Assembly: GCA_947179155.2 (NCBI GenBank) | Contig: OX359265.1 | Location: 2,899,501 to 2,963,500, forward strand | Reading direction: 5' to 3' | Length of the DNA stretch: 64,000 nucleotides | From: Hedera helix | Lineage: Eukaryota > Streptophyta > Magnoliopsida > Apiales > Araliaceae | Shown: positions 1 to 11,960 of the stretch, piece by piece | Position numbering within the stretch: the stretch's first letter is position 1 | Layout of the letters: each line of letters starts with the position of its first letter | Made by a program: the position numbers and the translations under genes | Notes under the pieces: generated by a model | The model's input: the letters and a program-made list of their open reading frames with translations, nothing else | Told to the model about the DNA's origin: nothing | Database searches by the model: none

Positions 1-1420
1 TGTGAGAAGGAGTCATGGAGAATGGAGATGCCGGCTATTGTTGAAGTCACTGATGGTGATGGAGTTATGAAGAATAGAGATGCCGATGGAATTTGAAAAG
101 TCCAAGTTTGTTGGCTACTGTTAAATGATTGTTATGTTTGTGTAGGTTTGTACTATTACAATTTACAAGAAATTACAAAACTACCATTAGAAATTTGAAA
201 TTTGGGGGCCCTAAAAATTTACTAATATTTAAGGGCCTAAAGCTTGGGCACCACCTGCTTTAGCCCAGGGCCGGTACTCCTCACTTCCTGTTCATATGAG
301 TGAAGTCTTGCAGAACTATTAATTTTTTTTGTGGAAATATCAATTCTCTAAATCAATTGTTATTTATGTATTGTACCATTTTTGAAGTGAAAAATAAATA
401 AGAGGGAGCAATAAAAGAATATATACTTTTATATTGTAAAGTTTTGGGGAATTGATTTACCCTTCTGGCTGCACGGGCCTAGGTTAATTCAAACCCATAT
501 AAAGCTTTTCCATTTTGGGTTTCGATAAGTTATAAACGTGATCATTGGGCCTCTGATTCTTAAATAATTGGAAACTCAAAATGTGGAATTTGTTCTTGGG
601 CCTTGTCCTAGAAACTACCCAACTTATTCAATCTTCTCCATTTCTTTCGCTAAGAAAATCTCTCTTACATACATTTATTAATAGGGAATAATATATTTAT
701 TTAGATATAAAAAAATTAGGAAAGTGCTTGTGCATAATTATCTGTAAAGAGTTCGTGCACATAAAAGTATTCATTTTTTATACCTTATTTTTTAAATTAG
801 GGAAATGATCTATTTTATATCTTGAAGATAAAAAATAAAGGTTGTTACATTTTGTAGTCGGCGAGACTCAGACCGCACTATTTCTCGGAGTTGGATAGAC
901 TGATCAAATTTTACCCTCTATGAAAGTTGCTAATTACTACCGATACTCAATCTTATGCAAGGATATAAAACCCTCATTGATCATATCATACAAAGCACAT
1001 GAATCTGTCTCCAAATCAGTGTATATTAAGCTTCATATCCTTTGCAATTTTTATGAAGTTCACAGTTAGATTTTTTTATTTAAAAAAATCTTTTTTTAGG
1101 GACAGCTGCATGTATTTATTTATTTATTACACACACAGCACATGACAACTGCCCAAATTTCATTACCCAGAGACCTACTTACGACAATTCAGTATTACAA
1201 AAAAGGAGCAATAAATTTAGCACTTAAAATCAATTCTTGGTGGTTAGGTAGCTCGCAAAATACCATAAATATCTTGATGACTTTATTCATTCAACTGCTA
1301 TGGCCCAACAAGTTCTTTCCTGGAACTGTAGGCAAAGTTATTTGGTAAACTTGGAGTTTCGTAATTGAACTTAAACAAAGTTATTTGGTTCACTTGAGTT
1401 TAACTTTCACATACTCGGTC
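1..1420. other. Intergenic DNA with a possible transposon end
   Basis: No coding exon is recognisable here. Around 200-285 the text runs through repeated GGGCCC/GGGCCT words and ends in CAGGGCCGGTACTCC. This resembles the GGCCGG-rich termini of some plant hAT-like elements, but the other end would lie outside the window, so this is only a suggestion. The rest is AT-rich spacer. Confidence 0.3.
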
Positions 1421-1690
1421 AACACATTAAGGTTTGTTCAGGACACAATAATAAATTTGTAATTTTTTGAACGTATATGAAGGTTTGTTTATGACACAAT
1501 AACATATTTGTGATTTTTTGAATGCATATTAAGATTATCTGTGATTTTCTGAACGCATATTAAGGTTTGTTTAAGACACAGTAACAGATCTTGATTTTCT
1601 GAACACATATTAAAGTTTGTTTAGATATAATGACATATTTATAATTTTTTAAACGCATATTAATATTTGTCTAGAATGCAGTGACACATG
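1421..1690. repeat. Decayed minisatellite, about five units of roughly 50 bp
   Basis: Units share the order CATATTAAGGTTTGTTT, GACACAATAACA, then GATTTTTTGAACG. They start near 1421, 1475, 1527 (short unit), 1556 and 1607, with a final partial unit near 1658. Units differ by substitutions and one internal deletion, so the array is old. It lies about 500 bp upstream of the GDSL gene. Confidence 0.75.
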
Positions 1691-2185
1691 TTTTAGATAA
1701 TGCTTCTCAAGAGATTCACTTTGCCTATTTTGTTTAGTGCCATAAAACAACATTTTTTCGACTTAGAAATATCAATTCCGGCTTAATATAACGCTCCATC
1801 TCCATGCTACCCTCATGAATGACGTGCAAGCACATACACATTGACGAGGGAATGGGAGCCATGCACCCTGTAACATAAATGTCTAACGGACACTTAAATT
1901 GAAAAGATCACTACCCCATGCTTTAAAAAAAGGGATAAAAATATATTATTTAAATACTAACAGAACACTAGTTCTCAGTTTTGCATAGCAATTTCATGAA
2001 GAAATATTAGGTGGGATTGCTGCAAAAAACATGATGGTTCAGACCAGTTAGTAACTCATGTCTGCTCAAAACACAGAAAATAATAATACACTACATATTA
2101 AGTAACTGCACACAATGTCAAGTACTCACAAGTTGCAAATATCACAATTTTTGGCAGTCCCATTTTCCTTGTTCTTTTTTTGTGT
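1691..2185. other. Upstream region of the GDSL gene
   Basis: AT-rich sequence without recognisable coding content. It must contain the 5' UTR and promoter of the downstream lipase gene. I see no clear TATA element at a convincing distance. Confidence 0.4.
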
Positions 2186-4003
2186 ATGCCAATGTCTTGG
2201 TTTCTCGTCGTTCTGTTGATCATTTTCTGCAGCAATGCTAGAGCAATCATAAAGCTACCACGAAACAAAACAATTCCGGCTGTTATAATGTTTGGAGATT
2301 CCATAGTCGATACAGGGAACAATAACTATATCGAAACGATATATAAGGTCAATTATCCTCCTTATGGCAAGGATTTTATCGGTGGAAAACCAACGGGAAG
2401 GTTTTGTGATGGAAAAGTTCCTTCCGACTTAATTGGTAAGTAGCAAAACACCCAAACACACACAAACAAACACCCTTTTGTACTTATACTTGAGCTAATA
2501 CATCGTTTTCTTTTCGTTCTTGCAGTTGAAGAGTTGGGAATAAAAGAGCTTTTACCACCATATCTTGACCCAACTCTAAACACTAATGATCTCAGAACAG
2601 GAGTCAACTTTGCTTCAGGCGGTGCAGGATTTGATCCTTTAACATCTGAGCTCGCGGTACACATAACCTCATTCTATATTTTGAACCTTTGTTTGCTTTA
2701 TATTTTGCCTAAAAACTATTGGATTTTTGTTAATCCTTGTTTTTTCCTTACTATGATTAAAATCATCAGTCAGTTATATCGTTATCAGCTCAGATAGATT
2801 TGTTCAACGATTACATTGCAAAGCTGAAAGTGGCAGTCGGAGAAGAGATAACAAGCACAATTTTGAGCAACAGCCTCTTTGTTGTGGTAGCAGGCAGCAA
2901 TGACATTACCAACACCTATTTTAACAATCCTATCCGGAAATTGCATTATGATTTTTCTTCATATACTGATCTTTTGCTCAATTCAGCATCCAGTTTTGTG
3001 CAGGTAGATTTAAGACATTATGTAGTGTGCATGATTGGATCCTGATTTCAAGCCGTTCGTTTTGGGTAGTTCACTGGGCGCGCAGTCCTACATGAAAAAA
3101 GTTGCGTTTTTATAATTAGAGAGTTGCAATTTTATAAGAGTCCTTCTACACTTACCCACAAATCTTACCCATAAAGCTTATCCGCAGAAAAGACAAAAGA
3201 GTATGACCTCACTGCATTCATCTTAATAATTAAAAGTTGAGCCACACTTCTTTGTTTTTTCTACGGATAAACTTTGTAGATAAGATTTGTAGATAAGTCT
3301 AGAATTTTTCATTTTATAATTCATAAAAATGCAGCTCTCTAGTTATATCAATGCAACTAATTTGTATAGAACTGCCCTAGTGGACTGCCTATAACGAATT
3401 GCCTAGAATTCAAATACTACATGATTAGAGTTCAATATAAAGAGGTTGGATTGATTTTTTGTGTGTGTTAAATTATGAAGGAGTTGTACAGATTGGGTGC
3501 ACGAAGAATTGGTGTTTTTGGTATTCCACCTATAGGATGTCTTCCATCACAAAGAACTTTGGTAGGAGGAGCTCAAAGAAAATGTGCAGAAAACTACAAT
3601 CAAGTAGCACAGTTATTCAACACCAAGCTGTCAGCAGATCTTAACTCTCTTAACAACAATCTTCCTTATGCAAGGATGGTTTACCTGGACGTATACAATC
3701 GTTTGATGGATCTCATCCACAGCCCAAGAAAATACGGTATGCAATAAATATATAGTTTGATTTTAAAAAATTATAATTATAACAATTTTATGTTTAGTTT
3801 TCAAATTGTTTACTTTTGCAGGATTTGAAATAGCAAATAAGGGGTGCTGTGGCACAGGCATCATAGAAGTCGCCTTCTTGTGCAAATACACATGTTCGGA
3901 TGTATCCGACTACGTTTTCTGGGATAGTTTTCACCCTACAGAAAAAACATACAGGATACTTGTCCATCAAGCTCTCGAAAAACAGATCACCAGTTTCCTC
4001 TGA
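2186..4003 (+). CDS. GDSL esterase/lipase, EXL-like, five exons
   Basis: Predicted exons are 2186-2435, 2526-2656, 2770-3003, 3481-3736 and 3822-4003. All introns are GT-AG, and they join into one open frame of 350 residues, the usual size for plant GDSL lipases. Residues 1-20 form a hydrophobic signal peptide ending in NARA, so the enzyme is probably secreted. The family blocks are all present: GDS with catalytic Ser39 followed by DTGNNN (residues 37-47), GVNFASGGAG (109-118), GSND with Asn171, and DSFH with Asp325 and His328. The region GCCGTG near the C-terminus is typical of the EXL subgroup. Family knowledge says these hydrolyse ester bonds of lipids or cell-wall/cuticle esters, but the substrate cannot be read from sequence. 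A second ATG at 2192 is an alternative start. The third intron holds nested foldback elements. No defect is visible. Confidence 0.92.
3052..3402. mobile_element. Outer foldback MITE in intron 3 of the GDSL gene
   Basis: The left arm (3052-3140) reads GCCGTTCGTTTTGGGTAG, then GTTCACTGGGC, then AGTTGCGTTTTTATAATTAG. The reverse complement of the right arm (3306-3402) gives GCAATTCGTTATAGGCAG, GTCCACTAGGGC and AGTTGCATTGATATAACTAG. The two arms pair over roughly 90 bp. The target duplication is not clear. A smaller foldback occupies the loop. Confidence 0.65.
3141..3306. mobile_element. Inner foldback MITE, copy 1
   Basis: This is an almost complete hairpin of about 165 bp. The left arm begins CTACACTTACCCACAAATC. 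The reverse complement of the right arm begins CTAGACTTATCTACAAATC, and similarity continues for about 70 bp. It sits inside a larger foldback. A second copy lies 1.7 kb downstream. Confidence 0.75.
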
Positions 4004-4826
4004 GAGGCCTCAATCTTGCTGTTATATTTCACATTTCAATTAGTTTTGTAGCATTCTGTTTAGTTTTCTCAAAAAACAAAAATGATTAATTAGGAAGAAG
4101 TAGGCATCGATACATGCATTTTACTGATCAAAAGTGTTGTCTATTTATTGCAATTTCGGATTTCCAATCTGATTCATTCATCATATCTAGTTTTCGTGTT
4201 GTGATCATTGCTATATGTACTGCGATATTTCACGTTAATTTCATAAGGGATAAATTTAAAAAGTGTAGAGGGGTTAAGAAGTATGGTGGAACCTTGACCT
4301 AATAAGTTAACATTTTGGGCAAGTAGGTTATCTAACATGCTTATTGGGTGAGGTATGCTGCATTGGTGATGAAACGAATGGTCTTACTTTCTGCTACCTA
4401 GCCACATACAAATATATATTCATAATGGAAGACCTGCAGAGAGCCAGATATGTACTTTTTAACCACCCCAGAAAGCCTAATATTTATATAAGTTCAAAGA
4501 GCTATACCAGAGGCTACATAATTTTCTGCATAAAAATTAGCAGAGATTCATAGCCAATTTCGAGAATACGAATTGAAGATCCACCTACCTAGACAGTTAG
4601 AGTTAACCGAATTATAAAATATTGCGCTCCAAGAAAAGAAAAGAAAAGAAAGGGGGGGGGGGGGGGGGGGGGGTTGCTGTACATACTACACTACTATGTC
4701 AAAGATTCAATTATAATATAGTACTATGTCAAAGATTCAAGTACAAAAAAGAAAATCGATTTAAATGAAATATTTCATAAATAGAGTATCATGTTATTAC
4801 TACTAAATCAAACACAATAGATTTAG
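4004..4826. other. Intergenic DNA downstream of the GDSL gene
   Basis: This contains the lipase 3' UTR and spacer. Positions 4255-4340 resemble the 3' end of a plant copia LTR (CCTAATAAGTTAACATTTTGGG, then GGTTATCTAACATG). A similar stretch appears at 16783-16815. No coding exon is seen. Confidence 0.4.
4631..4673. repeat. (AAAAG)n followed by a run of 22 G
   Basis: Repeated AAAAG units lead into an uninterrupted G tract at 4652-4673. A homopolymer this long is rare in plant DNA. It could form a G-quadruplex, or its length could be an assembly artefact. Confidence 0.9.
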
Positions 4827-4998
4827 GAGTCCTTCTACACTTATTCACAAATTTTACCCACACAGTTTATCTGCAGAAAAAACAAAGGAGTATGACTCCA
4901 CTATATTTATGTTAACAATTAAAAGTGGAGCTACACTCTTTTACCTTTTCTGCGAGTAAACATATCGGGTAAAATTTGTGGGTAAGTCTATAATTTTC
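4827..4998. mobile_element. Foldback MITE, copy 2
   Basis: This copy matches the element at 3141-3306 along its whole length, starting GAGTCCTTCTACACTTA and ending with GGGTAAGTCTATAA. Its two arms are inverted copies (CTACACTTATTCACAAAT against ATAGACTTACCCACAAAT). It lies between the GDSL gene and the next gene. Confidence 0.75.
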
Positions 4999-5392
4999 TT
5001 TAAAATATATATTAAAAAAGAGACTCCTTTCGTGTAATATAGTGTAAATTTATTTACTAATCAAAGATTCATGTGAAAATCGGTATAATTTAAAAGTATT
5101 TGATAATTTTTTCTTAAACTTTAAAATTTTAATGTAAATTAAATTTGAACCTCTTTAAAATATTTTACATTCAAAATTATATAGATTCGTATGCAATCGG
5201 TAATGATGAGAGCCATAAAAAGAAAAATCAAAAAAATAATCTTCTTCATTTTTCTTTTTCCTTCACTTTCTTTTTACTTCATCCAAACGGAGCCCTAGGG
5301 AATTCCATATATCTATCTATCTTGGTTACCGCTCTGCTGTGTCTTTTCAAAATCAAGGCAAAACTCATCAAACCAGCTCCCTCCTCTCTGTA

Positions 5393-8300
5393 ATGGAGCC
5401 CGTAGCTTCAGTTGTGGAGAAGATGAAAGGACTAGCGAAATCCACGCAAGACTTCGCTAACGGCATCCTTCACTGGCGCGATAATTCCAATCGCCGGAAT
5501 CCGGTACGTGTTATATCCCTAATTATCTGTCGTTCCCTTTCTACATTTTCGTAATTTTAATATCCATAATCGTTTTATTTTTCTTTCGGTAATATTGATA
5601 ATTCTTCAGTTCTGTTGGTTATATCATTTTGATTGCTGAAATCATGTGTGTGTTTGTTATATGAATAAATCTGGTTATCCTTTTGGGTTTTCATGATTAT
5701 GTAGCACAATTCGTAGAGGAATACCTTTAAATGATAACTGAATCCAGAATTTGGAGACTAAATACACATTCATGGCTCGCATTTGTCACCTAATTGAAAA
5801 AATTTAACTGAGAGTATTTTCATTTGTAAAAAGGTTCAAAATTGAGGTTTGGGAATTCAATGAATCCCGTAACACGATTGCCTAGGTCCACGGAAAATGC
5901 GAGAAAGAAGAAAGGTCACCGTACTGAGAGTAGCAGATTAAGGTTTGATTGCCATAAAGTTAAGAAAACACACATGAAGAAAAATAAGTGCTGACAACAG
6001 TTTTGTATAATGATTATAAGAGGAAAATGGGACGCATCCATTAATTTTTTCATTTTTCAGATCTTGGGATTTAGATTTTTACAAGGTGATGAAGCTTTTT
6101 TAGGTATACCACTGGTAACATATTACCTGTGTTATATTGGACTCTTCTCTTACAAATTAAATAAATATCGATCAATATTGATCTTACAACATGGCCGCCC
6201 TATGCAAGTGAATTTGAAGATTAGCCGCATCAGACATATGCCTCCAGGTAGGAATACTTGTGACATCATATTGAGGTATCTGTTGGACTGGTTGGTGGTT
6301 ATTAATGATTGAGTACAACATGTTGAAAGCATAAGAGGTTGCATAGTTTCTATTCCTATTTTAATATTTTGGATTGTAGCATATCGTGTAATGCATATGT
6401 TCTAATACAAATTGAACATTAAACCTTCCATTTTGTTAATGGAAAAAGGTGAGACAGAGGTCTAAGAGGAATGACTTGCCTGTACACGTGTCTTTAAAAC
6501 ATGATATGAATAAGTCCTTTAGTAATGTCATCAAGAATCAGTGCTATATCAGCTTCGAAAAATTGGTTTTCTCTTTACTCACATAGCAATATAAGATTTT
6601 TTTCTTTTATTAATTTTTTTTTATCTTCAATGAAAATGTGTAAAATCTTTCAGTTGCATCAAGTATACAGGTAGGAGCACTTTATGTTAACTCTGTGGAG
6701 ATTGGAGAAGGAATAGCTTCTGATTTAAGATTATGGGAAAACCTTCTCCCATACATCCATATTTAATATTTTCCTCTATACACGAATAAGGGTTGAGGCA
6801 AATATTTTCACATCAGTATCTTTTCTTTGCCCCCTCTTGACTGCATATGGGTCGCTTGTGGTTCTGCATAATGGTAACTTAATACATCCTTGAGCATTAT
6901 GAGGTATCTCATATAGCTACCACTGCCTATGAATTATGAAACTAGAAGTTGCTACCTTTGGCACTATTAGGGCTGCACACAGTTGACATGATTTAGTTTG
7001 AACTTCTGTAACATTGACGTGATTTAGTTTGAGCTTTGGATCAGGACATGGTAAATCTTAATAGTGAAAACGGAGTAGAAACATGAGTTGGCTTCCTGTT
7101 TTTTGTGGCAAAGTCCTTGAAAGATGACAAGATACCATATTGATAATATATTTGATGCCAATGGTTTGTTGGAGCTGATTTGAAAACACCTTTCATTGAG
7201 ATTTGAGAGATAGTTTATTTCTAATTCTGCAGTATCGTTTCAAGCTATGCTCACTTGCGATCTTGTTTTGGTTGCTAAATAAGTGCATGTTCTTATTAAA
7301 TTATCGCAACACAATGGTATCCAGTCATATACTCGTATAAAACAATCATCCACATTTTATTGTCCAAATTAATCTTCAGGAAATTCATGATTGTCTCTGT
7401 TGTGTTTTTGAACTGACTGATTTCTGCCTGACTTCTACCCTAGCACGACTTGTTGACATCATTAGCTCAAGGGTATGAAAATTAAGTTAATGATTTTCTT
7501 TTAAGCTATGGGCTCAAGGACAGTCAGGCATTATCCAACCAAAACAAAACTTGGAAAAGCAAAAACCGCTGGACCGTCAGCTGAATGTTATTATATCAAT
7601 TCAGGCACGCAATATATAATATAGTGTTTATTGCAAAAGGCATGGCCAAGTTGTTCCTGCCAAATTATAAATATTCTACAAGGTCACCCGTGAAACGTTA
7701 CTACTTATTCTTTTTTTTTTTTCTTCCCATAATTGTCTTGTTCCAGTCTTGAATTTGACAGAATTGCTGCTCCAATAGGTAGCTACAGCTGTATGATGGG
7801 GCTTTACAACTCTTCAATGATATGATTTTCAGATTGAAATCTTGAAGCGGTTGCAGAGAGAAGCATTTTCAGATCTCATGAAAATTAGGGACAAACAAGA
7901 CAAGTTGGAGCGAATGCTTTCGTTCTATAAAATTTCTAAGGGAAGCCCATTTCAAGAAGTCAGCACTCACTTAAGGGGAGAGGTTGACGTATTAGGGGCA
8001 TTATTTTTGTTCGATCATGTTGATCAACAGCGTCAAGATGCAATCCAGAGAGCAGGAATACGAACTGGTATTGACTCCAGGTTCACTTTTGAGACAACTA
8101 TTCGGGAGAAAGATACTCTCACAGCAGACTTTGTGGCCAGAGAAAAAGGCCAAGGTGATGTTTTAGGTAGTCCACTTTCACTGGCAAAAGTGCATTATGA
8201 AGCAAATATTAGCGACTGGTTCTCTGTAGTTGCTGCTCCTATGGGAGCTCAATGTAGAGATGTGGGCATCAAAAGAAGTTGTTATCAGGTACTAGACGGT

Positions 8301-9564
8301 TTGTAACATTTAGTGAATTGATTATGTTCCAGTATTCAAAACATGCAAATTTGTCTGCATGACTGGCGATTTGGAATTTGTTTGGAAGAACATTCTGTTA
8401 TCATACATATAAACCAATCAGAAAATTTTGCTTGTGTGGGCATGTGCAATTATTAGTCGCAGGACACAGAAGACTACTTGCCGGCAACCAATCATGAGTT
8501 GATGATCACAACTTTTATGTGGATATTTATTTTTGCATATAACGTTTGTTTCTTTAATCATTATACTTGTTGATAGGCATAGCATATCTTCCAGTCAGGA
8601 ATCTTGTCTAATTTCAAAAATTTATTCAATGAAATTTTAACTGGCCCTTGTAGTTTTTTGACCATGGGAGTCCTGCATAGCCACGATTGGCTAGCTTGAC
8701 CTCATTGTGAGGGTACACTGATTTTGTTGGTTGTTGTATATGAATTGTAAGAATAGGTTGGCAGCATTTCATGATATCCCAATTTGTTGCGTCACTCAAA
8801 GTTTGCTGCAAGTAAATATATCTCAGGCTTCTGATCAAACTTGTTGGTTTTTATAATTTTTTATCTTGCAGGAAAAGGGACTTACTGATTATTCATTTTG
8901 TGGGCCTCCTCTTTTGAATGAACAAAGTGGTAGTGCCATTGGCTTGATGGTGACACAATCAAATGTCGTTGCTTCTTTGGCTCAGTTTGTCTCTGAACTG
9001 GGAATGCAACCTGATTCTGCTGGACTCATGCATTGCTTCAGCACTTTTGGGCAAGTTATGTGTCAACTTTCAGGAAGTACAAAGCTCTCTCTTTTGGGTG
9101 TACATCGAGTGCCTAAAATGTCAAATCAACAGGTCAACCTTGGACCCATGGCCTTTACCGCGGGAAGATTTAAACATGACAAACATCCTGAAACTTCTGT
9201 GGAGAGTCCATTGATTGGGAAAAATGGGGTGGAAAATATCTCGTCGGGATCTATTGCTGTAATCTTGGAGTCGGAGCTTGATGAGAGTACTATGATAGGA
9301 GGTTGGATCGAGATGAAAAAATCAAATCCAAGACATCTACAGTGGGCTGTTACCATGTCTGATACACCTAATGATGATTTGGGATGGGGTTTAAGCTTGG
9401 GTGGATTGGTCCAGGGTCCAAAAAATTGGGACCATTTTCAGGTTGAAGCCTTTCTCAAAATGAATCTGGGTAATAGATTTAGCCTGCAACCAGCTTTTGT
9501 GTATGTGATGGATGGAACTACTCAATTTCCTGCCATAATGTTGCGTTCTAGTTGGTCTCTGTGA
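5393..9564 (+). CDS. Conserved-looking 419-residue protein of unknown function, three exons
   Basis: Predicted exons are 5393-5503, 7833-8288 and 8872-9564. All three are in phase 0 with GT-AG introns of 2329 and 583 bp, giving 419 residues. I do not recognise the family. No N-terminal signal peptide or long hydrophobic helix is obvious. Residues 38-70 are charged and helical-looking (KRLQREAFSDLMKIRDKQDK). The C-terminal half is rich in Gly and in alternating polar/hydrophobic runs such as WGLSLGGLVQGP and FSLQPAFVYVMDG, and the protein ends SSWSL. That pattern could suit an outer-membrane beta-barrel of plastid or mitochondrion, but this is inference only. The clean joined frame and consistent codon use argue for a working gene. 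The ATG chosen is the only Met that lies in frame before the basic N-terminal segment of exon 1. Confidence 0.82.
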
Positions 9565-10329
9565 TAATTCTTCAGTATCTGAGGCCCTCTGAAACTGGGT
9601 TTAATTTTTGTTGGGCACGGCTTACTTTTCATGTGCAGGTAAACTCTGGCACTTTTGTTGGCCTCTAATATTGTAATTTCTGTTTTAAACTAGCGATATT
9701 TTCATGCTTATGAATTTGATTGACCTCATTAATACATAATTGAAGAAAGAAAAAATTAATTTCTTGGGCTAAGTGAATAGTTTGAATTATTTTCCATAGA
9801 ACTAACTACTACGTTAGCTATGGGAGTTCATTGTATGTCTATTACATTGAAGACGGTTCATTTAGATACAAGAGATTTATGTATTTAAATTCTTGCATTT
9901 AACATTTTAGTTACATTTACTGAACATAACTTATAAGCTAAATTATGCTCCATTTTTATAATGTACAAAAAAAATTGTCTTTTTTGACTGACCTCCTAAT
10001 CTTTTGTTTTTTCTTTGACATTCAAAAAATTATAGTCCAATAGTAATTTTAATCGAGACTAGTTGAAGGAAGCCCTGCATCACCAAATCGGATTTATAGA
10101 GCCAACTGGTGGAAGCCTTTGAAAGATCGAGTTGCAGACAAGTCGAGCGTAATATGAATGGATCTTATCTCACAAAGCCTAATATTATTAGAAATAGCAA
10201 GTTTTACGTCCTTGTTGAAAATATATATTAGAAATAGCAAATTTTACGTCATTGTTGAAAATAAATAAAAGAACGAGACTGTTCAAGTGAACTCTTCAAA
10301 TAATATTTTGACTCCATTAGGCAAGTGCT
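9565..10329. other. 3' flank and spacer
   Basis: This holds the 3' UTR of the preceding gene, then AT-rich DNA. A phrase of about 30 bp (AGAAATAGCAAGTTTTACGTC) is tandemly duplicated near 10189-10260. No coding exon is seen. Confidence 0.5.
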
Positions 10330-10823
10330 TAGGGGTGTTCAACGGTACCGGTTTTTTCGGTTTTTTGCCGAACCGATCGGTACCGGTTCGGGCGGTACCG
10401 GTTTTTTTCGGTTTCGATTTTTTCGGTTTCGGTTTTTCGGTTTTTTTATACTTTTCGGTACCGGTACCGGTACGGACAATTTTGCATTTCGGTAAATACC
10501 GGTATACCGAAAGAACCGAAATAAATAATATAATATTAAATTTTTATTAATTATTATAATAATTATATATAAAATAATATATTTAATTATATATATTATT
10601 ATAATATATAAATAAATTAATATATAATTATTATTTATAAATTATAATTATATATACTACGAATCGGTAAAAACCGAAAAAAACCGAACCGAATTTGTAC
10701 CGAACCGGTACCGAAACTGGTAATTCGGTACCGGTACCGGTTCTTGGTTTTTCGGTAATTCGAGTTCGGTTTCGGTTCGGTTTTTTCGGTTCCGGTTCGG
10801 TAAAAAACCGATGGACACCCCTA
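10330..10823. mobile_element. Palindromic hAT-like nonautonomous element (494 bp)
   Basis: The terminal inverted repeats are TAGGGGTGTTCA at the left and TGGACACCCCTA at the right. They are flanked by a perfect 8-bp target duplication, CAAGTGCT, at 10322-10329 and 10824-10831. An 8-bp duplication is characteristic of hAT transposition. Both arms are packed with CGGTACCGG and TTTTTTCGGTT words, so the element is a large imperfect palindrome with an AT-only centre at about 10515-10660. It has no transposase. Confidence 0.88.
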
Positions 10824-10831
10824 CAAGTGCT

Positions 10832-11848
10832 TATTACATCGAAAAGTCACTACGATTAACATGTTGAAAGTAAATCATTGAATTTCTTAAAATAGTTATA
10901 CCATTTAAGCTAATTCACTATTGAGTAATAATAAATTTATGTTGATATTAAAAATCGACATATATTTATATATTATTATTTTGATATTTAGAGTTATATT
11001 TAAGTCTTAATTTAATTTTATTACGAGATTTATTGACATATATATATCATTTTACTGCATCAATTATTGATAAGTTGACATCCATAGGATAAACCATTAA
11101 ATTTATTTAATTTTAATTGTTTGACTATTAAAGTCAATTGCATTAGCTAAATTCACGAGTTAAAGACAAGAAAAGACCTAAAAACCGTTGGTCTATTATG
11201 CATCTCTTTCCTCTCTTGAGATTATTGGTATCAACGGGTTTGAGTGGAGATGGATTTGCTTGCTACCTTGGACGAGATTGTTCGTTTGACTCCATCGGAC
11301 ATTGTTGAAACCTAATGATTATGGTTGTGCAGAGTGATTATGTGGAAAGGTTATGTTACCCTGAATCCTCAGGAAACTAGAACTGATTTACTGTTCAATG
11401 TTATCAATTGCTGCAGATCATCATGATCTTTTGTGGAAAATGGTTCACGTGAGCTTGATGGTGGAATTCTCGCATTTTTCAGTTAGCTGAAGTTAGCTAA
11501 ATCGAGAGAGAGAGAGAGAGGAGATGATGATGATGATGATTATTACTTTAATTTCGGCAGCTTTGTTAATAATAGGGGTAAATTTATTAAAAAATAAAAA
11601 TTACCTGCATCCATCATTTTTGCCCTTCTAATATTAATTATTACCAATGATCATTTGTTCTTACGATTCATTTCTATTGATTCTTAGACTTCTTACGAAG
11701 ACAATTTCAAAAGATAGCAGTGACGTTTGATCTAGATTATTTACTTCTCTGCCTGTACCTGTCTCTCAAATTAAATTAAAATAAATTATAATATTCAAAA
11801 AAATAAACTTATCAATTACCAAAGGTACATTTAAATTCTTATCACGCT
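10832..11848. other. Spacer upstream of SKP1
   Basis: AT-rich DNA without recognisable exons. A stretch around 11200-11480 has more balanced composition and could be a gene relic, but its frames are broken and I cannot name it. Confidence 0.4.
11502..11541. repeat. (GA)n-(GAT)n microsatellite
   Basis: GAGA repeats at 11502-11521 run into ATG/GAT repeats. This is about 420 bp upstream of the SKP1 start codon and could act as a GAGA-type promoter element, though that is inference. Confidence 0.85.
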
Positions 11849-11856
11849 TATAAATA
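11849..11856 (+). promoter_or_regulatory. Probable TATA box of SKP1
   Basis: TATAAATA lies about 105 bp upstream of the ATG at 11961, a normal spacing for a plant TATA box with a short 5' UTR. Confidence 0.6.
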
Positions 11857-11960
11857 AACCCCAAAAGGCCCCAGATTCCCCGATATCCCTCTCCAGCTTT
11901 TGCCTTAATTTTTCTCTCCTCTCAATCAAGCCATAGGGTTTCAATCTCTTCAACCTACCC

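Noticed and set aside
6010..6312. A 100-codon frame between exons 1 and 2 of the unknown gene
   Set aside because: It lies inside the first intron, has no similarity I recognise, and the exons around it join without it.
10287..10550. An 87-codon open frame rich in FGF and PVP repeats
   Set aside because: It is created by the repeated CGG/TTT motifs of the hAT-like palindrome.
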